A stretch of 64,000 nt of DNA, from the NCBI RefSeq assembly GCF_040436345.1, contig NC_133224.1, positions 10,656,741 to 10,720,740 on the forward strand. The letters are read 5' to 3'. The DNA is from Pagrus major. Its lineage: Eukaryota > Chordata > Actinopteri > Spariformes > Sparidae. The notes under the pieces are model-generated. The model was given only the letters and a program-made list of their open reading frames with translations. It searched no databases and was not told where the DNA came from. Made by a program: the position numbers and the translations under genes. Shown one piece after another: positions 1 to 12,143 of the stretch; the first letter of the stretch is position 1; the number at the start of each line of letters is the position of its first letter.

Positions 1-1391
1 AACCAGTGAAGCCAACATCTAAGAGTGGAGTTAAACCAACGGCCAAACCAAAGATCAAGCCTAAAGTGACACCCAGACCTGGAGCGAGCAAGACAGTGAC
101 GAAGAAGCCGGTTGTGAGCAAAAAACGTGAGTGGAATTTCAAAATCAACAACCTGCATATATGTGTGCACACTTGTATCGAGTAGTAATGTGCTTATCGT
201 GTGTTTGTGTTTGTTGCCGTGTGTGTTTTCTTCAGCTTTACCACTGAACCCACTGTGTACACAAGCCTGTGCGAGGACAGGAACTCTCCAATCCAGCTTC
301 TGCCCTAATGACTTTGGTGAGCCACATCAGCCGCCTTCGAGACTTCATCAGGCTTTCTAGAAATCTAAATTTCCTAACACAGGATTTCACCAGTTTACTC
401 TTTTTTTTTAAGTCAACTCTGTTGCCTCTGAGGGTTTCTTTATGTGTGAAAAAAGAGAGAGATGGAAATACACCCTGTGGAAGCCCTGAGTATAACTTAA
501 ATATTTAGATGTAATTCTTTAGAAATAACCAAAAATCTATGAAGTTTGATGATAATTTGCTTGACATTTTGTGAAAGAAAATACTAATTTCCTAAGTACT
601 TCGCTGATCATCCTTTATCTTTCTTTCCATTCTTACATGTCTCTGTCTTTTTCAGTGATTACGGGTAAGGTTACAACTTTGACCACTGGTCAGAGGGGCT
701 CAGTGACAGTTGAGGTATCTGTAATCAAGGCCTATAAGGCAGGACAACTGAATATCACCAAATCAGGGCCCGTCATGTCCGTCATACTGACCTCCACCTG
801 CAAGAGATGCCCCGGGCTAATCAAAGGTACAGTGCAACTATCTGTTTTAACAGCCTTTATGTGTCTCTGCATATTACATATACACATGCAACACCTGTAC
901 CAATATGTCTGTAGCGTTGAAGCATTGAAAGTTGAAAACTGGTCTTCATACCAACTAAGGGTTAGATATCTTTCCTATGATTTATATCAGTGCAGACGAT
1001 GTGAATCTTTATTTAACCAATACATCCAAAACATTAAAGTAACGGTGGATTATTTTTTCTTAGTTCAGTGCCTTTTGGAAGTAATTATTATCACAAATAA
1101 TCTCTATTACATAAACAGTATGAAGAGTATCATTTTGTTATTGGTGCTCATCTACTGACGTGGTACACTGCATTACATTTTCAAACAATATGACTAATTC
1201 AGCTCTTCTTGTATTTACCAAATTTTGACACGTTTTTTCCTCTCTCCGTATATTCCCCAGGCAAGAACTACGTGCTGATGGGAAAAGTCGACGCGCAGGG
1301 CAACGGCCTCCTCAGCCCCTCCAGTTTCGCTCTCCTCTATAAGCCCATCCACGCCAAAGCACTGGCGAATCTCTCCCGCAAACCTTGCTGA
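1..1391 (+). CDS. pcolce: Procollagen C-endopeptidase enhancer, 3' part (C-terminal NTR domain)
   Basis: Exons 1-126, 236-316, 656-826 and 1261-1391 join in frame; the gene begins before the window. The first exon encodes a Lys/Pro/Thr-rich linker like the one between the second CUB domain and the NTR domain of PCOLCE. The others encode the NTR domain: CTQACARTGTLQSSFC, then a beta-rich stretch with TCKRCPG, then GKNYVLMGKVDAQGNG, ending NLSRKPC-stop, with the Cys pattern of the family. Known role: a secreted glycoprotein that enhances BMP-1/tolloid removal of the C-propeptide from fibrillar procollagens; the NTR domain binds heparan sulfate. The first listed exon ends one base into a codon, and all junctions are GT-AG. 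The long basic linker and the linkage to cnpy4 favour PCOLCE over PCOLCE2. The terminal intron holds a LINE fragment. The gene converges on the TMEM272-like array. Confidence 0.93.
980..1025 (+). repeat. LINE reverse-transcriptase fragment in the pcolce terminal intron
   Basis: The intron reads YISADDVNLYL, a worn form of the [FY]-x-A-D-D catalytic box of L1-like LINE reverse transcriptases. The same fragment, better preserved, recurs near 7394-7430 (VYADDLILYS) and 13996-14035 (VYADDVILYL), each time followed by the same pcolce intron sequence. It therefore predates the local duplications. Confidence 0.6.
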
Positions 1392-1457
1392 CATCACAGC
1401 TCAGCCCACCAATCAGATTGACAGCGCTGACTATCTCTCTGAACACATGTAACTTTA

Positions 1458-1463
1458 AATAAA
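1458..1463 (+). terminator. pcolce: Poly(A) signal of pcolce
   Basis: AATAAA lies 67 bases after the pcolce stop codon, giving a very short 3' UTR. The end of convergent gene A is only about 370 bases from the pcolce stop. Confidence 0.7.
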
Positions 1464-1758
1464 GTGTGAAGACATTTGAATTAATATCCAAACATAATTG
1501 TATTTTAAAAGAGTAAACATACAACACTGAGTATTGTATTTCGTATTTTGTATGTAAATTATATTTCTGTGATAAAAAATGGATCTCATACAAACCACAT
1601 GATGTTGGTGATGGAGGTGATTTTTAATTCAGATGATTACATTTGATCAAACATTATATTACAATATCATGAAGAACAGCTGTGGCTTTCAAGGTAGAAT
1701 ACAAGATGACAGACTCCAGGCAGGAGGGTAAAATTGCATTTATCTATTTATATATAAT

Positions 1759-4700
1759 TTATCTCACCACGAAAACACACGCGTAAACAAAACTGCAGCA
1801 GCCGCAAAGGAAGGTCAGACCTGCTAGCACGAAGATGATGGTGGTGTCAATGAAGGCGAACAAGTAGAGTGTCTTGTTGCAGTGAGGTATCCACTGTGTT
1901 ATGTACTTGTTGTAGTTGGGTGGATAGATTGAGTAGATCCACACTCCACCTACAGAAGAGAACGAGAGGCCAATAGTAAACTGTGTGTATATGGAGGGCT
2001 GTTTCACTTAAGCAATTCTCATAAATGTGGGTGTTTCACCATCACAGATATTGTATTTAAAGCTGTATTTGTAATCATAAGAGCAAATAATGATTTGCTC
2101 AATCTCATTTGCATGCCCATCATGTGGTGCATGTGCAGAGAATGAGTTAGGTGACCTGCACACATTCAGTGGCTCCTGTGATCATGTTACTACATTTATT
2201 TAGAAAAAGAAAGAGCTGTGACGATGTGGTAACACAGGTGATGACGTGTAACTAAGTACATCATTTTGAGGTACTTCACTTCACTTGAGTATTTCCATAC
2301 TTCCACTCCACTACATTTTGGGGGCAAATATTGTATTTTTTACGCCACTATATTCATCAGGCAACTTAAGTTACTTGTTGCAGATTGTATGCTGCATCAG
2401 AGCCCAAGTAGTGTATTTTTAAATTCATTCAATTTTCATTCACTGTCTCATTTAGACATTCAACAGCTTACTTTTTCTTGCACTTTTGATGCTTAAAGGT
2501 TAGTTCCACAAATTTTACACATTTAGGTGTGTTTACAGGTCTTGAGAAGTACTTCTGCATATGTGAAAGAAAGCAGTAGAAAGTCTGTTGAGGCTCCAGA
2601 GGAAGCTGCATGTAATCTGATAATTGGCTAAGTTGCATTGTGGGTAATGAAGGCGACTAATATGTCAAAACCTGGTGCCGTAGCGGTAGTACTCCCCAAG
2701 ACCTGTAAACACACCTGGATATGTGAAATTGGTGGATTAACCCTTCAAAGCAACATTATACAAATTGTCATTTTGTGAGTTTTTGAGTGCAGCAGCGCTG
2801 TGGTGTATACAAATCACAGGTCTGTAACAATTTGTCGCTTAATGTAGTTGCCTACTACAAACAAAACTCGCCCTATTACAAGACACTGTACCATTAAAAT
2901 GATTTTGAAGCTGTTGTTTTAAGGAAGAAAAGTTGCTTTAAGTACATTTAATGTCAGATACTTTAAGACTTTTACTCAAGTACTGTTTGTATGGGTGACT
3001 TTCACTGTTACCAAAGTAATATTTTACCATGATTTTTTTACTTTAACTCTCCCTCTCTCTCTAAAATTTCAATATTTTTCATATTCTATCTTCTAATCTA
3101 AAAAGATTCAATACCACTGTGTTGACAAATGGTTAAATCTGTTCCTAGCAATGTTGTGAAGATCATGTCGAGGCATTAGGGGGCCATCTAGTGGCTTGTT
3201 AACAGCTATTCACTTAGTCAACAATCATAAGAAACATGTGCAACACTCACATTTCAGCTCAAAACTACCTAATGTATTTATATTTTCATTTTAAGTAAGT
3301 TGGTCTGTCTACTGCTCCAGCTTTTGAACTTACCAGTGATGATGAAGCAAAAGCAGAAGAGAAGGCCCAAAGTCAAGACTGTGATAACCAGGTAATTATT
3401 GGGGCTGTCCTTGTACCACCAATATGAAATCACTGTTACAATTGTGACGGTTCCCAGTACCTCCATGTAGATGGGAATGTAGGGCTGGGCTGGGCAATCA
3501 TGGTGGAAATACCCTCCTGTTGGACAAATGGACACAGATCGGACTGAACTTTAGGGAGATGTGTATGGAGTGATGCACAAGAGATTTGATGGTTTTGTGG
3601 GTTTAGAAGACAAAAAAGTATATATATATATTTGATCCAACGCTGCCTACAGCCAAACCCTGGTATGTCTTATTCCTCTGTCACAGAGCTCCATTGTTTC
3701 CTAAATGTTTTTTAAGGCACATTGATCAGCCACTAAGTTGCACTGGGTGTGTTCGCAGTAGCTTATTTTAAGACGGTCCCACATACAACTTCCTGCTGCT
3801 GTGTGTCATCAGTGACAACAAAGGAGCTTGAGTCTGAGAACCACTGACAAGACAAGTCAGAAAGTACTGGCTAATGTGTTGCTTGTTTGGGTCTTTATGT
3901 GGGATAATGTTTACAGTGATAACCATATACAAATACTGGAGCTATTCCCTCTAATTAAAGGAGTTGTTATTTACAATCTGAACGTTCATAAAAGATATTG
4001 CACTTTGTCACTTACCAATTATTATCTGTATAAGGGCATTGGTGAACAGTGTGACCCCAAATGATCCTGTTGAAAGACAGACAGAACATGTTTTTAAGAC
4101 ATTACAGATGCATACATGTAGCAGCTACTGCACACAGGGGTGTAAGTACAAAATTCAGGGTCCTATACATTAGCTGTCCCCCTCTGACTCTTGAACCAAG
4201 TACGTTTTTCCCCACCAAGTGTATAGAAGAAATTAAGGTGGCCGATAAAAACACAGAAAGTGCAAAAGGACTTCTCTAGACCTATTGTTTGGTAATCAAG
4301 CTGAAACCTCCTGGGCTAAGAATTAAGTATATATCATTTGCAAGATAAAACACAAAGCTAAAAAATGCAATCGTGTTGCTATCAGCAACAACGCTAGATC
4401 CTCTACAAACGTGAAGCATACAGCATTGATATCAACCTCTTAACCTGCTGAAAGCCTAACGTAACTTTTAGTTGTCACAATTTCCACTCACCGCTTTTCT
4501 TGTCATTGCTGGTTGAAAAGACCTCCTCTGCTGCTACACTCACTGTGGCTGTTTCTGGAACTAAGAGCAATGTGGATCATGATGGTTAGCTTTGCATGGT
4601 GATGTTGATAGATAATGTTACATGACATTGTTGCTATAACACAGACTAATGTATGTTATGCAAAAATATATGCTTCAAGCTATCCTGGTTGACTGCCATC

Positions 4701-4869
4701 TAAGCAGCATACCGGTATTAGTGTAAAGTAGCCACCGACTGTAGACTCTCTGAGAATGATTTAGCTATGACCTCAAGCATACACGACTTACAGCTCTCTC
4801 TCATCTCTCACCTTCGACTGCTGTCGAGGAGCCAGAAGTTTTGAACGTGCCCTGAATTCCCTCCGACAT
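1759..4869 (-). CDS. TMEM272-like four-pass membrane protein, gene A
   Basis: Five coding exons in minus order: 4869-4812, 4560-4492, 4066-4016, 3516-3334, 1949-1759. They give 183 residues, in frame throughout. The N-terminus is hydrophilic and Ser/Thr-rich (1-43). TM1 is about 44-60, then the family motif CPAQPYIPIYM (67-77), TM2 about 76-93, TM3 about 101-120, the second motif GGVWIYSIYPPNYN (121-134) and CNKTLYLFAF (144-153), then TM4 and a Cys-rich end. These motifs match fish proteins annotated as transmembrane protein 272-like, whose function is unknown. Gene A differs from the rest of the array in an extra coding exon (4492-4560) that lengthens the cytosolic-type head. The start codon follows a conserved acceptor, after which every array gene has a short leader beginning GT. 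Intron 4 contains a TTAA MITE and other repeats. Confidence 0.82.
2230..3045. repeat. Fish interspersed repeat (GTACTTGAGTA type) with a nested MITE
   Basis: Sequence 2240-2480 and 2935-3000 is typical of a widespread teleost DNA repeat with recurring GTACTT/ACTTGAGTATTTCCA and CCACTACATTTT blocks. A palindromic MITE (2493-2746) sits inside it, as if inserted later. All of it lies in the last intron of gene A. Confidence 0.5.
2493..2746. mobile_element. TTAA-type palindromic MITE, copy 1
   Basis: The ends are inverted repeats of about 50 bases: TTCCACAAATTTTACACAT on the left and ATGTGAAATTGGTGGATTAA on the right, with TTAA at the left edge and a mutated TTCAA at the right. It is the same family as 52690-52908. 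TTAA target sites and the lack of coding content suggest a non-autonomous piggyBac-like element. Confidence 0.65.
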
Positions 4870-5282
4870 TATCAGTAGTAGTGGATCTTACCTGCAAGCT
4901 GCCCAAGTTGAGCCTGAAACGTGACAGAAACAACCTGAGAAATATCCTTCATTCAACAAAAGATAACTGACAGAAGCTCTAAAAAGCTCTAATGGAAGTT
5001 CTGAGTAAAAGAGAATCAAGCTAAAAGTCCATTTAAGCTTATGAACGGTATCAAAATATCAGCAGACATTTATAGACGTTTCTTCTTCTAGTTCATTTAA
5101 AATAAAAGATTTGATAGAAATCCAGATCTGTTCATCACCTGTCTGTGTGCCCAGCGAGCTGTATGTCCCTGGTGGCTGGAAAACAACTTGTTGACCAGGC
5201 TTTCTATAAGAGTAAATAATTTACTTCTTTATATTGTTTTATTATGTTCTTATCTTTGATTGAATGCATGGAAACTGTTGTG

Positions 5283-5705
5283 TAACGCTTATGGGTGCGC
5301 CACCTTTATGCAATAAACTTGGTAAAGCTGGACATGGGTCAACTAAGGCTACTGTGCAAATCTCAGATGGCAGCCTCACCATTAAGGCTCAAGACAGGAA
5401 ACATACCCAGCTGGGGCCAGCCTGCCTGCCCCCTAACAAATAAATCAGGAAACAATGTATAAGAAATAATCTTATACATACAAAGTTCTTGTAAATGAGG
5501 CTGCGGCTGTACAAACGCTCCCAATACTACGTCCTTCCAACGTAACTTCCAAGTAGATAGGAGTGTCAAAACAACATTTTTTGTATGTGTACATGTGTAC
5601 AGTATATAAGCTGTCGTGGGTGTGCCACCTTCATTCACCTGCAATAAAGCTGGACAGGGTTGACTGAGGTTGTGCTCCTGCTGAGGCCAAGCCTGCCTGC
5701 CCTCT
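5283..5705. repeat. Diverged direct-repeat pair upstream of gene A
   Basis: The block at 5287-5435 (GTGCGCCACCTTTATGCAATAAA ... GGCCAGCCTGCCTGCCCCCT) recurs at 5612-5705 (GTGTGCCACCTTCATTCACC ... GGCCAAGCCTGCCTGCCCTC). No gene is recognised in it. The short reading frames here look incidental. Confidence 0.45.
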
Positions 5706-5989
5706 TATACAACTGTGATTACAGCCACAAACCAATGAGATTGGTGACTGGTTGATGAGCTGGTCTGTTGTCCTGTTGGTACGTGTCCGATTAAGATACA
5801 CTGTTAAGGGACACAACAGTGACTGCCCCCTCAACCCTAACCCTGTAGGACAGATTGATTTGCTGCTGTGGGACTTGGACACGTACATCATAGCTGCACC
5901 TGTATTTATTGATTAAGATTTGAAATTAATTTCACCTGGTACATTCTTATTGTTGTTATGTTTTTGTTTTTTTCAAATGCACTCACAAG

Positions 5990-6800
5990 CCAGATCAAGC
6001 TCTTTGATAAAGGTTGCGGGGGTGATCAGACGACGTATGCAGACAGGGGCCGCCAGAATCAACAAAAAAGAAAGTTCCTTGTAGCTGTTTTAAGTTGAAA
6101 TCAGTATTCAAGCCTAAATACTTAACATGGTTGACAACTTCTACTTTCAAGGGCTGTTTTACTTATGTGCTTCTCATAAATGTGGGTGTTTCACCATTAC
6201 AGATATTGGATTTAAAGGTGGACTCATCAGTATTTTTATATTAACACATGGTTAAATGACTATGTGATGTGCAAATCACATAAAAATATCATCAAACTTT
6301 ACAGTTCCCCTCAGCTCTATGGAGCGTTTTAACATCTTTCAACTTATTCTTTTGGTTTGCCAGCTCTTATTAACCTTATTTCTATGTTTTAATTACACAT
6401 TTATTTAATTGTAATCTGGGCTGATGTACATGTAATCTATTACTACCCAACCCTGGACATAGACCTACCTCTGTCATAGGAAGTCACGCAACAAAAAATA
6501 CTGTCAACAGCAGCTTAGCTGCATTTCACATAGTGTTTTGAGGATCATGTGTGTTCGGGGGACATCCAGTGGCTTTTAACTATTATTGCAGTGCACAGAC
6601 AGAAAGAAACCAGAAGGCCTGAGGGTGATGACAGAGGGAAAGCAGGAAAGCCCAATGGAGGTTGCAGCATCCCATCACCTCCAAGTCGAAGTAGGACTGC
6701 TTCAGGAAGTCTTTGTCTTACAGTGCTCCTGTTTGGCAAATGCACAAAGATCAAGCTGAACTCTGGGGAAATGTTTATGAAATGATGCACAAGACATCTA
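5990..6800 (-). pseudogene. Remnant of a TMEM272-like gene (B)
   Basis: Bases 6143-6215 closely match gene A intron sequence at 1995-2063, and 6520-6830 match gene A around exon 3 and its flank (3140-3620, including the shared ATGATGCACAAGA block). Read on the minus strand, the exon-3 region still gives a QSYFDLEVMG-like string where gene A has QPYIPIYMEVLG, but with a stop and frame changes. A possible last-exon remnant lies near 5990-6060. I see no usable N-terminus or CNKTLYLFAF motif, so this is a decayed duplicate. Confidence 0.55.
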
Positions 6801-7384
6801 AAGTATTTGATGGAGTTTTAATGGGTTAAAAAAAAGAAGATTATTTGTTCTTTGTTTGATTGCATTTATTTCACCGAATATCAATAATTTGAATACAAAT
6901 TAAATTCATTGTTGTACATTTTGAACTGACTAGATTAACTGTCCAATAATATCATTATTGGACAGGTATTAATACATTGTCTCTTCTCTTTATAAAGACT
7001 GGATACTGCAGTATCTTGTGGGGTGACTTGACTTGGGACTTGACTTGCCTAATTAAGGACTCGACTTGACTTGCACAAGAAAACATGACTTCGGACTTGC
7101 TTAAGACTTGACCCAAATGACTTAGGTCACAAGTCTGGTCACAGCATAACTGATTGCCATCCATCAGTAAACCAAAATGTATTTCCCAATCTTGGGGTTC
7201 ATAATCTGTTAGCTCCTATAGTATAACAGAGTACGAGTTATAATGCAGTGTTTTGCAATAATGTGCATTACCAACATTTATTCTGGCAGTCAGCTGCTTT
7301 CAAGAATCAAATGACATTTTACTCTAATGTGCAGTAATGACTCTTTGTGAGTCTTTTCAAAACTACAAAATACAAGAATAAAAA

Positions 7385-7835
7385 CAATACAAACTCGCAG
7401 TGTATGCAGATGATCTGATTCTTTATTCAACCAATACATAACTAGGATTAAAGGCAGTAACATATGAAATAAAAGGGACTCAATTGTGATATTATTTGGT
7501 TTCTGTTGGAAGTAATTTTGTTAATAAATAATGGCAACTACATAAACAGTATAAAAAAGAAGAGCCTATCTGAATGTTGGTACTCGGCTGTTGAATTGGT
7601 ACACTGCAATATCTTTTCAAGCTCCTCTGGTATTTGACCTACTCTGACACATTTTTTCTCACTCTCAGAACTATGTGTTGACAGGAAAAGTTGACACAAA
7701 ATGGCATTGGCCTCCTCAGCTCCTCCAGCTTCATGTAGCCATCACTGATCAATGACATCATTACATCAATCAAACTGATTGTCAACCCTGAGTGTGTCTC
7801 TGAAAACATGTCACTTTACACAAAGAATTAAATTA
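7385..7835 (+). pseudogene. Degenerate copy of the pcolce terminal intron and last exon
   Basis: It starts with a LINE box (VYADDLILYS, 7394-7430), followed by intron sequence colinear with 1000-1260. From about 7669 it matches the last pcolce exon: AACTATGTGTTGACAGGAAA against AACTACGTGCTGATGGGAAA, then GGCCTCCTCAGCTCCTCCAGCTTC. A frameshift and the early stop at TTCATGTAG destroy the frame, and the acceptor has lost the GGC AAG start of the exon. Homology continues through the 3' UTR (TGTCTCTGAAAACATGT). It lies just 3' of gene C, as pcolce does with gene A. Confidence 0.8.
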
Positions 7836-8029
7836 TTATGGGTAACATTCAGATCATGTAATACTGTCGTGAAAAGTCATTTTAAAAGAGTAATTGTATA
7901 TAAAATGTATATCAGGCACACATGAAACACAGATGAATATTTTTATGTTTGATGTCATTAAATCCACCAACCCCCCTGACTGTGATCTACTGTAGAGGTG
8001 GGTTGTCTTTTAGTTCAATCCAACTTTAT

Positions 8030-10537
8030 TCAGTCCTGCCGGGCCATTTCCACATCATTATTAGGCATGTCCTGCACACAACACCAGCACAAACAAGCCT
8101 TAAAAAAGGACAATACTGCAAGAAAAAACCCACAAATACCGCAGAGACAGCGATACAAGCAGTAGCAAATTGACCCAGCTATTGGGACATCGGCCAATAC
8201 AGTGGTCACAAGGGCAAACATGTAGACCGTCTTGTCACAGTGGAGATTGCCTTGTTCATAGTCGCCGTAAATAAGGAAGACAATCACATTACCTGGAAAA
8301 AAAACAAAGAAAAGGAAGCAACTTTTTGTCTTAATTGTGGCATCACAGTTTCAGAGCTTCTATATCAATAATTACATAATAATGATTTATACCAATGATG
8401 AATGAACTAAAGATATTATTATTATTATTATTGTTGCTGGCAGGATTACAGATGATATTGTTATCCTGCTGCACTGATTATCCTGCTGTTGCTGATTATG
8501 GACAATAACTTCCTTTAGCCAATCCATTATTTTCCTAAAATGTATGTATTTTCATGTAACTCTACGACAAGAACGAGTCAGGTACATTTAATTGCACCCT
8601 GAAGGATATCCAAACATTAGGCAAAAGAACTCTGTATTGTGAAACATACTGGTATTTTTTCCTTTCAGTTAATCATGTTCCTCAAAATAAATAAATGAAT
8701 CAATAAATAAGATAAGAATAAATCAACACATTACCTCCAGGAAGCAGAAAGAAATAAAAAAGTTTTTTTTGTCTTTATACACATTTCTCAAAGATAATGA
8801 ACTGTCATGTAACAGAAGGTACAACACTGACACATAAGCAAAGCATTCACAATTACATATCTTGGCTTTGAAGGAATAGTTTGACATTTAAGGAAATATG
8901 ATTATTTGTTTTCTTGCAGAGAGTTGAATTAGAACATCTATATCAGTCTCATATCGATCTGTTCAATATGACACTACAGCCAGCAGCCGGTTAGCTTAGC
9001 TTAGCTTAGCACAGAGATTGGACACATGGGGAAACAGCGAGCCTGGCTTTGTCCAAAGGTAGGAAAGTTCACCTAAAGCTGACAAATTCGCCACTTTGTG
9101 GCGGTACTGGCAGTAAAATGCTTATGGGCCAGCCCAACCTACATAAAAATATAAACAAAAAACATGAAAATCTAGGGGGGAATGCCCAATGTCCACTACT
9201 TGAACAATAAATCAATAAACAAATGCCTCTTCCGGGTATAACAAACAAATGCCACAGGGAAATAAAATGTAAAACTGAAGGTGTATTGGGGCTTGGGTTT
9301 TAAGGGGTATCCAAATAAATAAAGTTTCCTCCCTAGAAAGATGTGGGCAGCCAAGAAAACCCAATAGGGCCTAAACAGACCAGAGTTTCTGGCTGGTAAT
9401 CTACAGGGAATGGGGTTCTCAGGGGACTGCTACAACTTTTTCACCAGTTTCTAATCTTTCCGCTAAGTTTGGTGAAGTGGCTAACTAAAATGTCATGTTC
9501 TTATTGAGTTATTTGAGTTTTATTTTAATACATTTTTGGCCACTTGGGGGCAGAAGAACTCTGCAGCAAATTAACACATTTACCACCAAATCAAATATTC
9601 ACACCCCTTTTAGCTCTGATTTGGTCTCCACTCTACGGAACTGTATTGCAGTTACTTGAGAAAAAAAAGGAATTGCTCATTTTTGGGTGGTTGGGATCTT
9701 TATATTACACGACTCTCCCGAGCTTTGTTGATCCTGTCACATAAAACTGCAGCTCCCCGTCCCCAATACCTCACAACTACACAGTAGTACTGGCTTGGTA
9801 CCTCCCCAACCACCTTTCCACCATTACTAACTACAGAAGGCAAAGCATTCATGATTTAAGGTGGGTTTCACTTGGTGTATTTAATTTTAACCTCAATGTA
9901 TTCATAGAATAATAGTTCTCACAATAACGACCAAATCAGAAATGAAATTAACATATTTCTTTTAGATTCCAGCAATCATAAAAAATGGCTGAACTTGAAT
10001 TCTAACAAAGGCCAACTTCATATGACAAATCATTTGTGTACAGTCCCATACCAGCGATTATCCAGATGAAATAGAAGAACCACACCCCGGGGGCCCACGT
10101 CTTTTCACAGCAGAACATCAAGATGCAGCTTCCTATCATGAGCACCAGGTTGCCAGCTCCTGTTATCATCAAATACAAGGGGATGAAGGACTGCACTGGA
10201 CAGTTGTCCCTGTAGAGATATCCTGTTTTGACACAAGGACAAAGAGGAGCATCATTTAACCTGCCTTATTTATTCATTATTATTATACCATCTGAATACA
10301 TGCACATGATAGTGAGTACACCAGTCACTTACCAACTACCAATTGAGCAACAAAAAGGGAAAGGAAGCAGGAAATCCCCACAATGCTCAGCATCCATGCT
10401 GAGGGAAAAGATACAACACCAGATAAAGCTGTTTTATATTTAATTAAACTTTAACCACAAGCGTGAAAGAATTTTGCACATCATGGTCTCTTACTTGGAA
10501 GGTCAGAGGTGCGTCCATTTTCATTACGCTCCGCCAT
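8030..10537 (-). CDS. TMEM272-like four-pass membrane protein, gene C
   Basis: Coding exons in minus order: 10537-10495, 10398-10333, 10222-10052, 8292-8030; 180 residues, in frame. The short head MAERNENGRTSDLP leads into TM1 (about 17-37), then the motif CPVQSFIPLYL (44-54), TM2 (about 55-74), a Trp-bearing TM3 (about 82-94), GNVIVFLIYGDY (94-105) and CDKTVYMFAL (112-121), then TM4. The last exon is longer than in sister genes. It adds an aromatic/Cys-rich hydrophobic stretch (about 137-165: CYCLYRCLCGICGFF) that could be palmitoylated or form a fifth membrane segment (inference). The WxYSIY-PNY motif of genes A, E and F is changed to VFLIYGDY, as in gene D, so C and D are sisters. Function is unknown. 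Confidence 0.8.
8870..9140. repeat. Fish interspersed non-autonomous repeat
   Basis: The stretch contains TTAGCTTAGCTTAGCTTAGC and GGGGAAACAGCGAGCCTGGC TTTGTCCAAAGG, a pattern common in perciform genomes and recognised as an old non-coding mobile repeat. It lies in intron 3 of gene C. Confidence 0.45.
9140..10000. other. Rest of gene C intron 3, no gene seen
   Basis: AT-rich intronic DNA. The short plus-strand frame at 9544-9744 has no recognisable domain or splice context, and I do not call it a gene. Confidence 0.4.
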
Positions 10538-11029
10538 TATGGGTAATGATAAATCTAACCTACAAAGAGAACAGAGACAGTTTATCAGGTAACAAGAGAA
10601 GAGTCTGAAAGTTGCCTAAAGAGTGTCAGTTCACAGGTGTTGCTCTTCATTAGACAAAAAGCAACTGTAAAATGAGAAAAGGTTTAATAATCACACATAC
10701 TGTGGTAAACTTCCCTCAAATTTAGGGACAGCTTTTTTCTTTTTTTCTTGCTCTTTCATCAGCTATGACAGCATCAGCTGGTAATGTTTCCAGTTTGTTT
10801 GTTTGTTTGTCTGTGTGTGTTGACTATGGAGCAGCTTCTCTTCCCCAGGTAGTAAGACTCTTCAGTTCATCCTTCCAAACTCTATAAAAAAGTCTGTTTT
10901 GTTTTGTATTCATTCTCCATGTATTAAAAAGGAACTTAAACTAAATTATTTTAGGTATTTGCACTCTAAATACTTAAGACTGCTGCACCAGTTTCCCTCA
11001 GGACAAATATCTATTACACAGTAAATAAT

Positions 11030-11240
11030 ACACAGGAAAATATGGTACATTCTGCAAATGTGAAAACAATTAGTGTATTAGTGTAATTATGAATGCATTA
11101 TGTGATGGTATCAGATAGGTCATGTGTTACCTGAAAGAAATGGGCCATTGTCCCAGAATGTCTCAACTTTCTGTGTCAACATCCTGCTTCTTGATGCTTA
11201 CTTTCACTTTCCTTTCTATTACAATAGGACGCAATGATTT
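11030..11240 (-). promoter_or_regulatory. Promoter / first-exon module of gene C
   Basis: On the minus strand this segment ends in a good splice donor (CTTTCAG then GTAACAC, about 11131), which can join the acceptor at about 10561 that precedes the gene C start codon. It is homologous to the modules at 11938-12180 and 15500-15750. It contains an ISRE-like motif just upstream of the presumed exon (11200-11211). No TATA box is obvious. Confidence 0.5.
11200..11211 (-). promoter_or_regulatory. ISRE/IRF-like element, gene C promoter
   Basis: The minus strand reads GAAAGTGAAAGT, an exact match to the GAAANNGAAA core of interferon-stimulated response elements. It sits about 70 bases upstream of the presumed first-exon donor. 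Confidence 0.45.
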
Positions 11241-11559
11241 GAGAAAAGCTAAAAACTCAAATAATTTTACATTATTGTACAGTTGTAAACGTTACATTAC
11301 ATAAAATGTTATGCATCTTTATCTTTTCCAAGAGTCAATCATTTATTTATTTAGACTTCCTGTAAAAAGCAATTGTTTTTGACTACTTTATATGCGCAAA
11401 TTAGTATAAATATGGAAATGAAGAACTAGAACAAATAAATATCATTACTGTTTTGTTGTCTACTTCGGGCACTGTGTGACATTTCTGGCATTTTCTACAT
11501 TTGATTTGCACCTTGTTGAAAATCTGCATCTTTCTATTCATTGTAATATATTTGCTCTA

Positions 11560-11937
11560 GGGCTGCACAATTATTCTTAGAATAATCAAAATTGCACTAC
11601 TGTTAAGTGCAAACATCATTGTAACAGCATTATAATGAATCTCTTCTCACATTTTCTTTTGTCCTGCTGGTACGGATCACTAACTCTCAAAAGCAGATAT
11701 AGACTGCAGGGTGAAAGTGTGCAGCAAAATTGCAGGCATGACCTTAAATGACTATACTCTACAACTATACAAGGTGACGACCTTGAAGAAGGTGCAGTCA
11801 ATCTGATTCCAGAAACCCATAACCATATTGTGTGGTTCTAATTTGAACTCTAGATATTTGCAGGCTCTCCTGCTTTGTACAACTTCTGCACCACAGTCTC
11901 CCCCTGGATAAATCTCGTATACAGTACAGAATATGTA
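11560..11937. other. Spacer between two copies of the promoter module
   Basis: It starts with a GGGCTGCACAATTATT block typical of old DNA-transposon remnants. The minus-strand frame across 11752-11949 has no recognised homology and crosses into the duplicated module. I see no gene. Confidence 0.35.
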
Positions 11938-12130
11938 GAAAATGACCATACATTCTGCAAATGTGAAAACAATTAGTAATAAAATTACTGTGATAGTATC
12001 AGATAGGTCACCTGTTTGTGCATCTCAAGATGAAAAGAATGGGCGTTTGCCCCAGAACAGTTTGGTTTTTTATCAAACCAAACTGTGTACGTCTCAACTT
12101 CCTGTGCCAGTATCTTGCTTCTTGATGCTC

Positions 12131-12143
12131 ACTTTCGGTTTCC
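12131..12143 (-). promoter_or_regulatory. ISRE-like element in the orphan promoter module
   Basis: The minus strand reads GGAAACCGAAAGT, an exact GAAANNGAAA core very close to the classical ISRE. The following donor (about 12011) could be an alternative first exon for gene C; no nearer downstream gene is seen. Confidence 0.5.
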
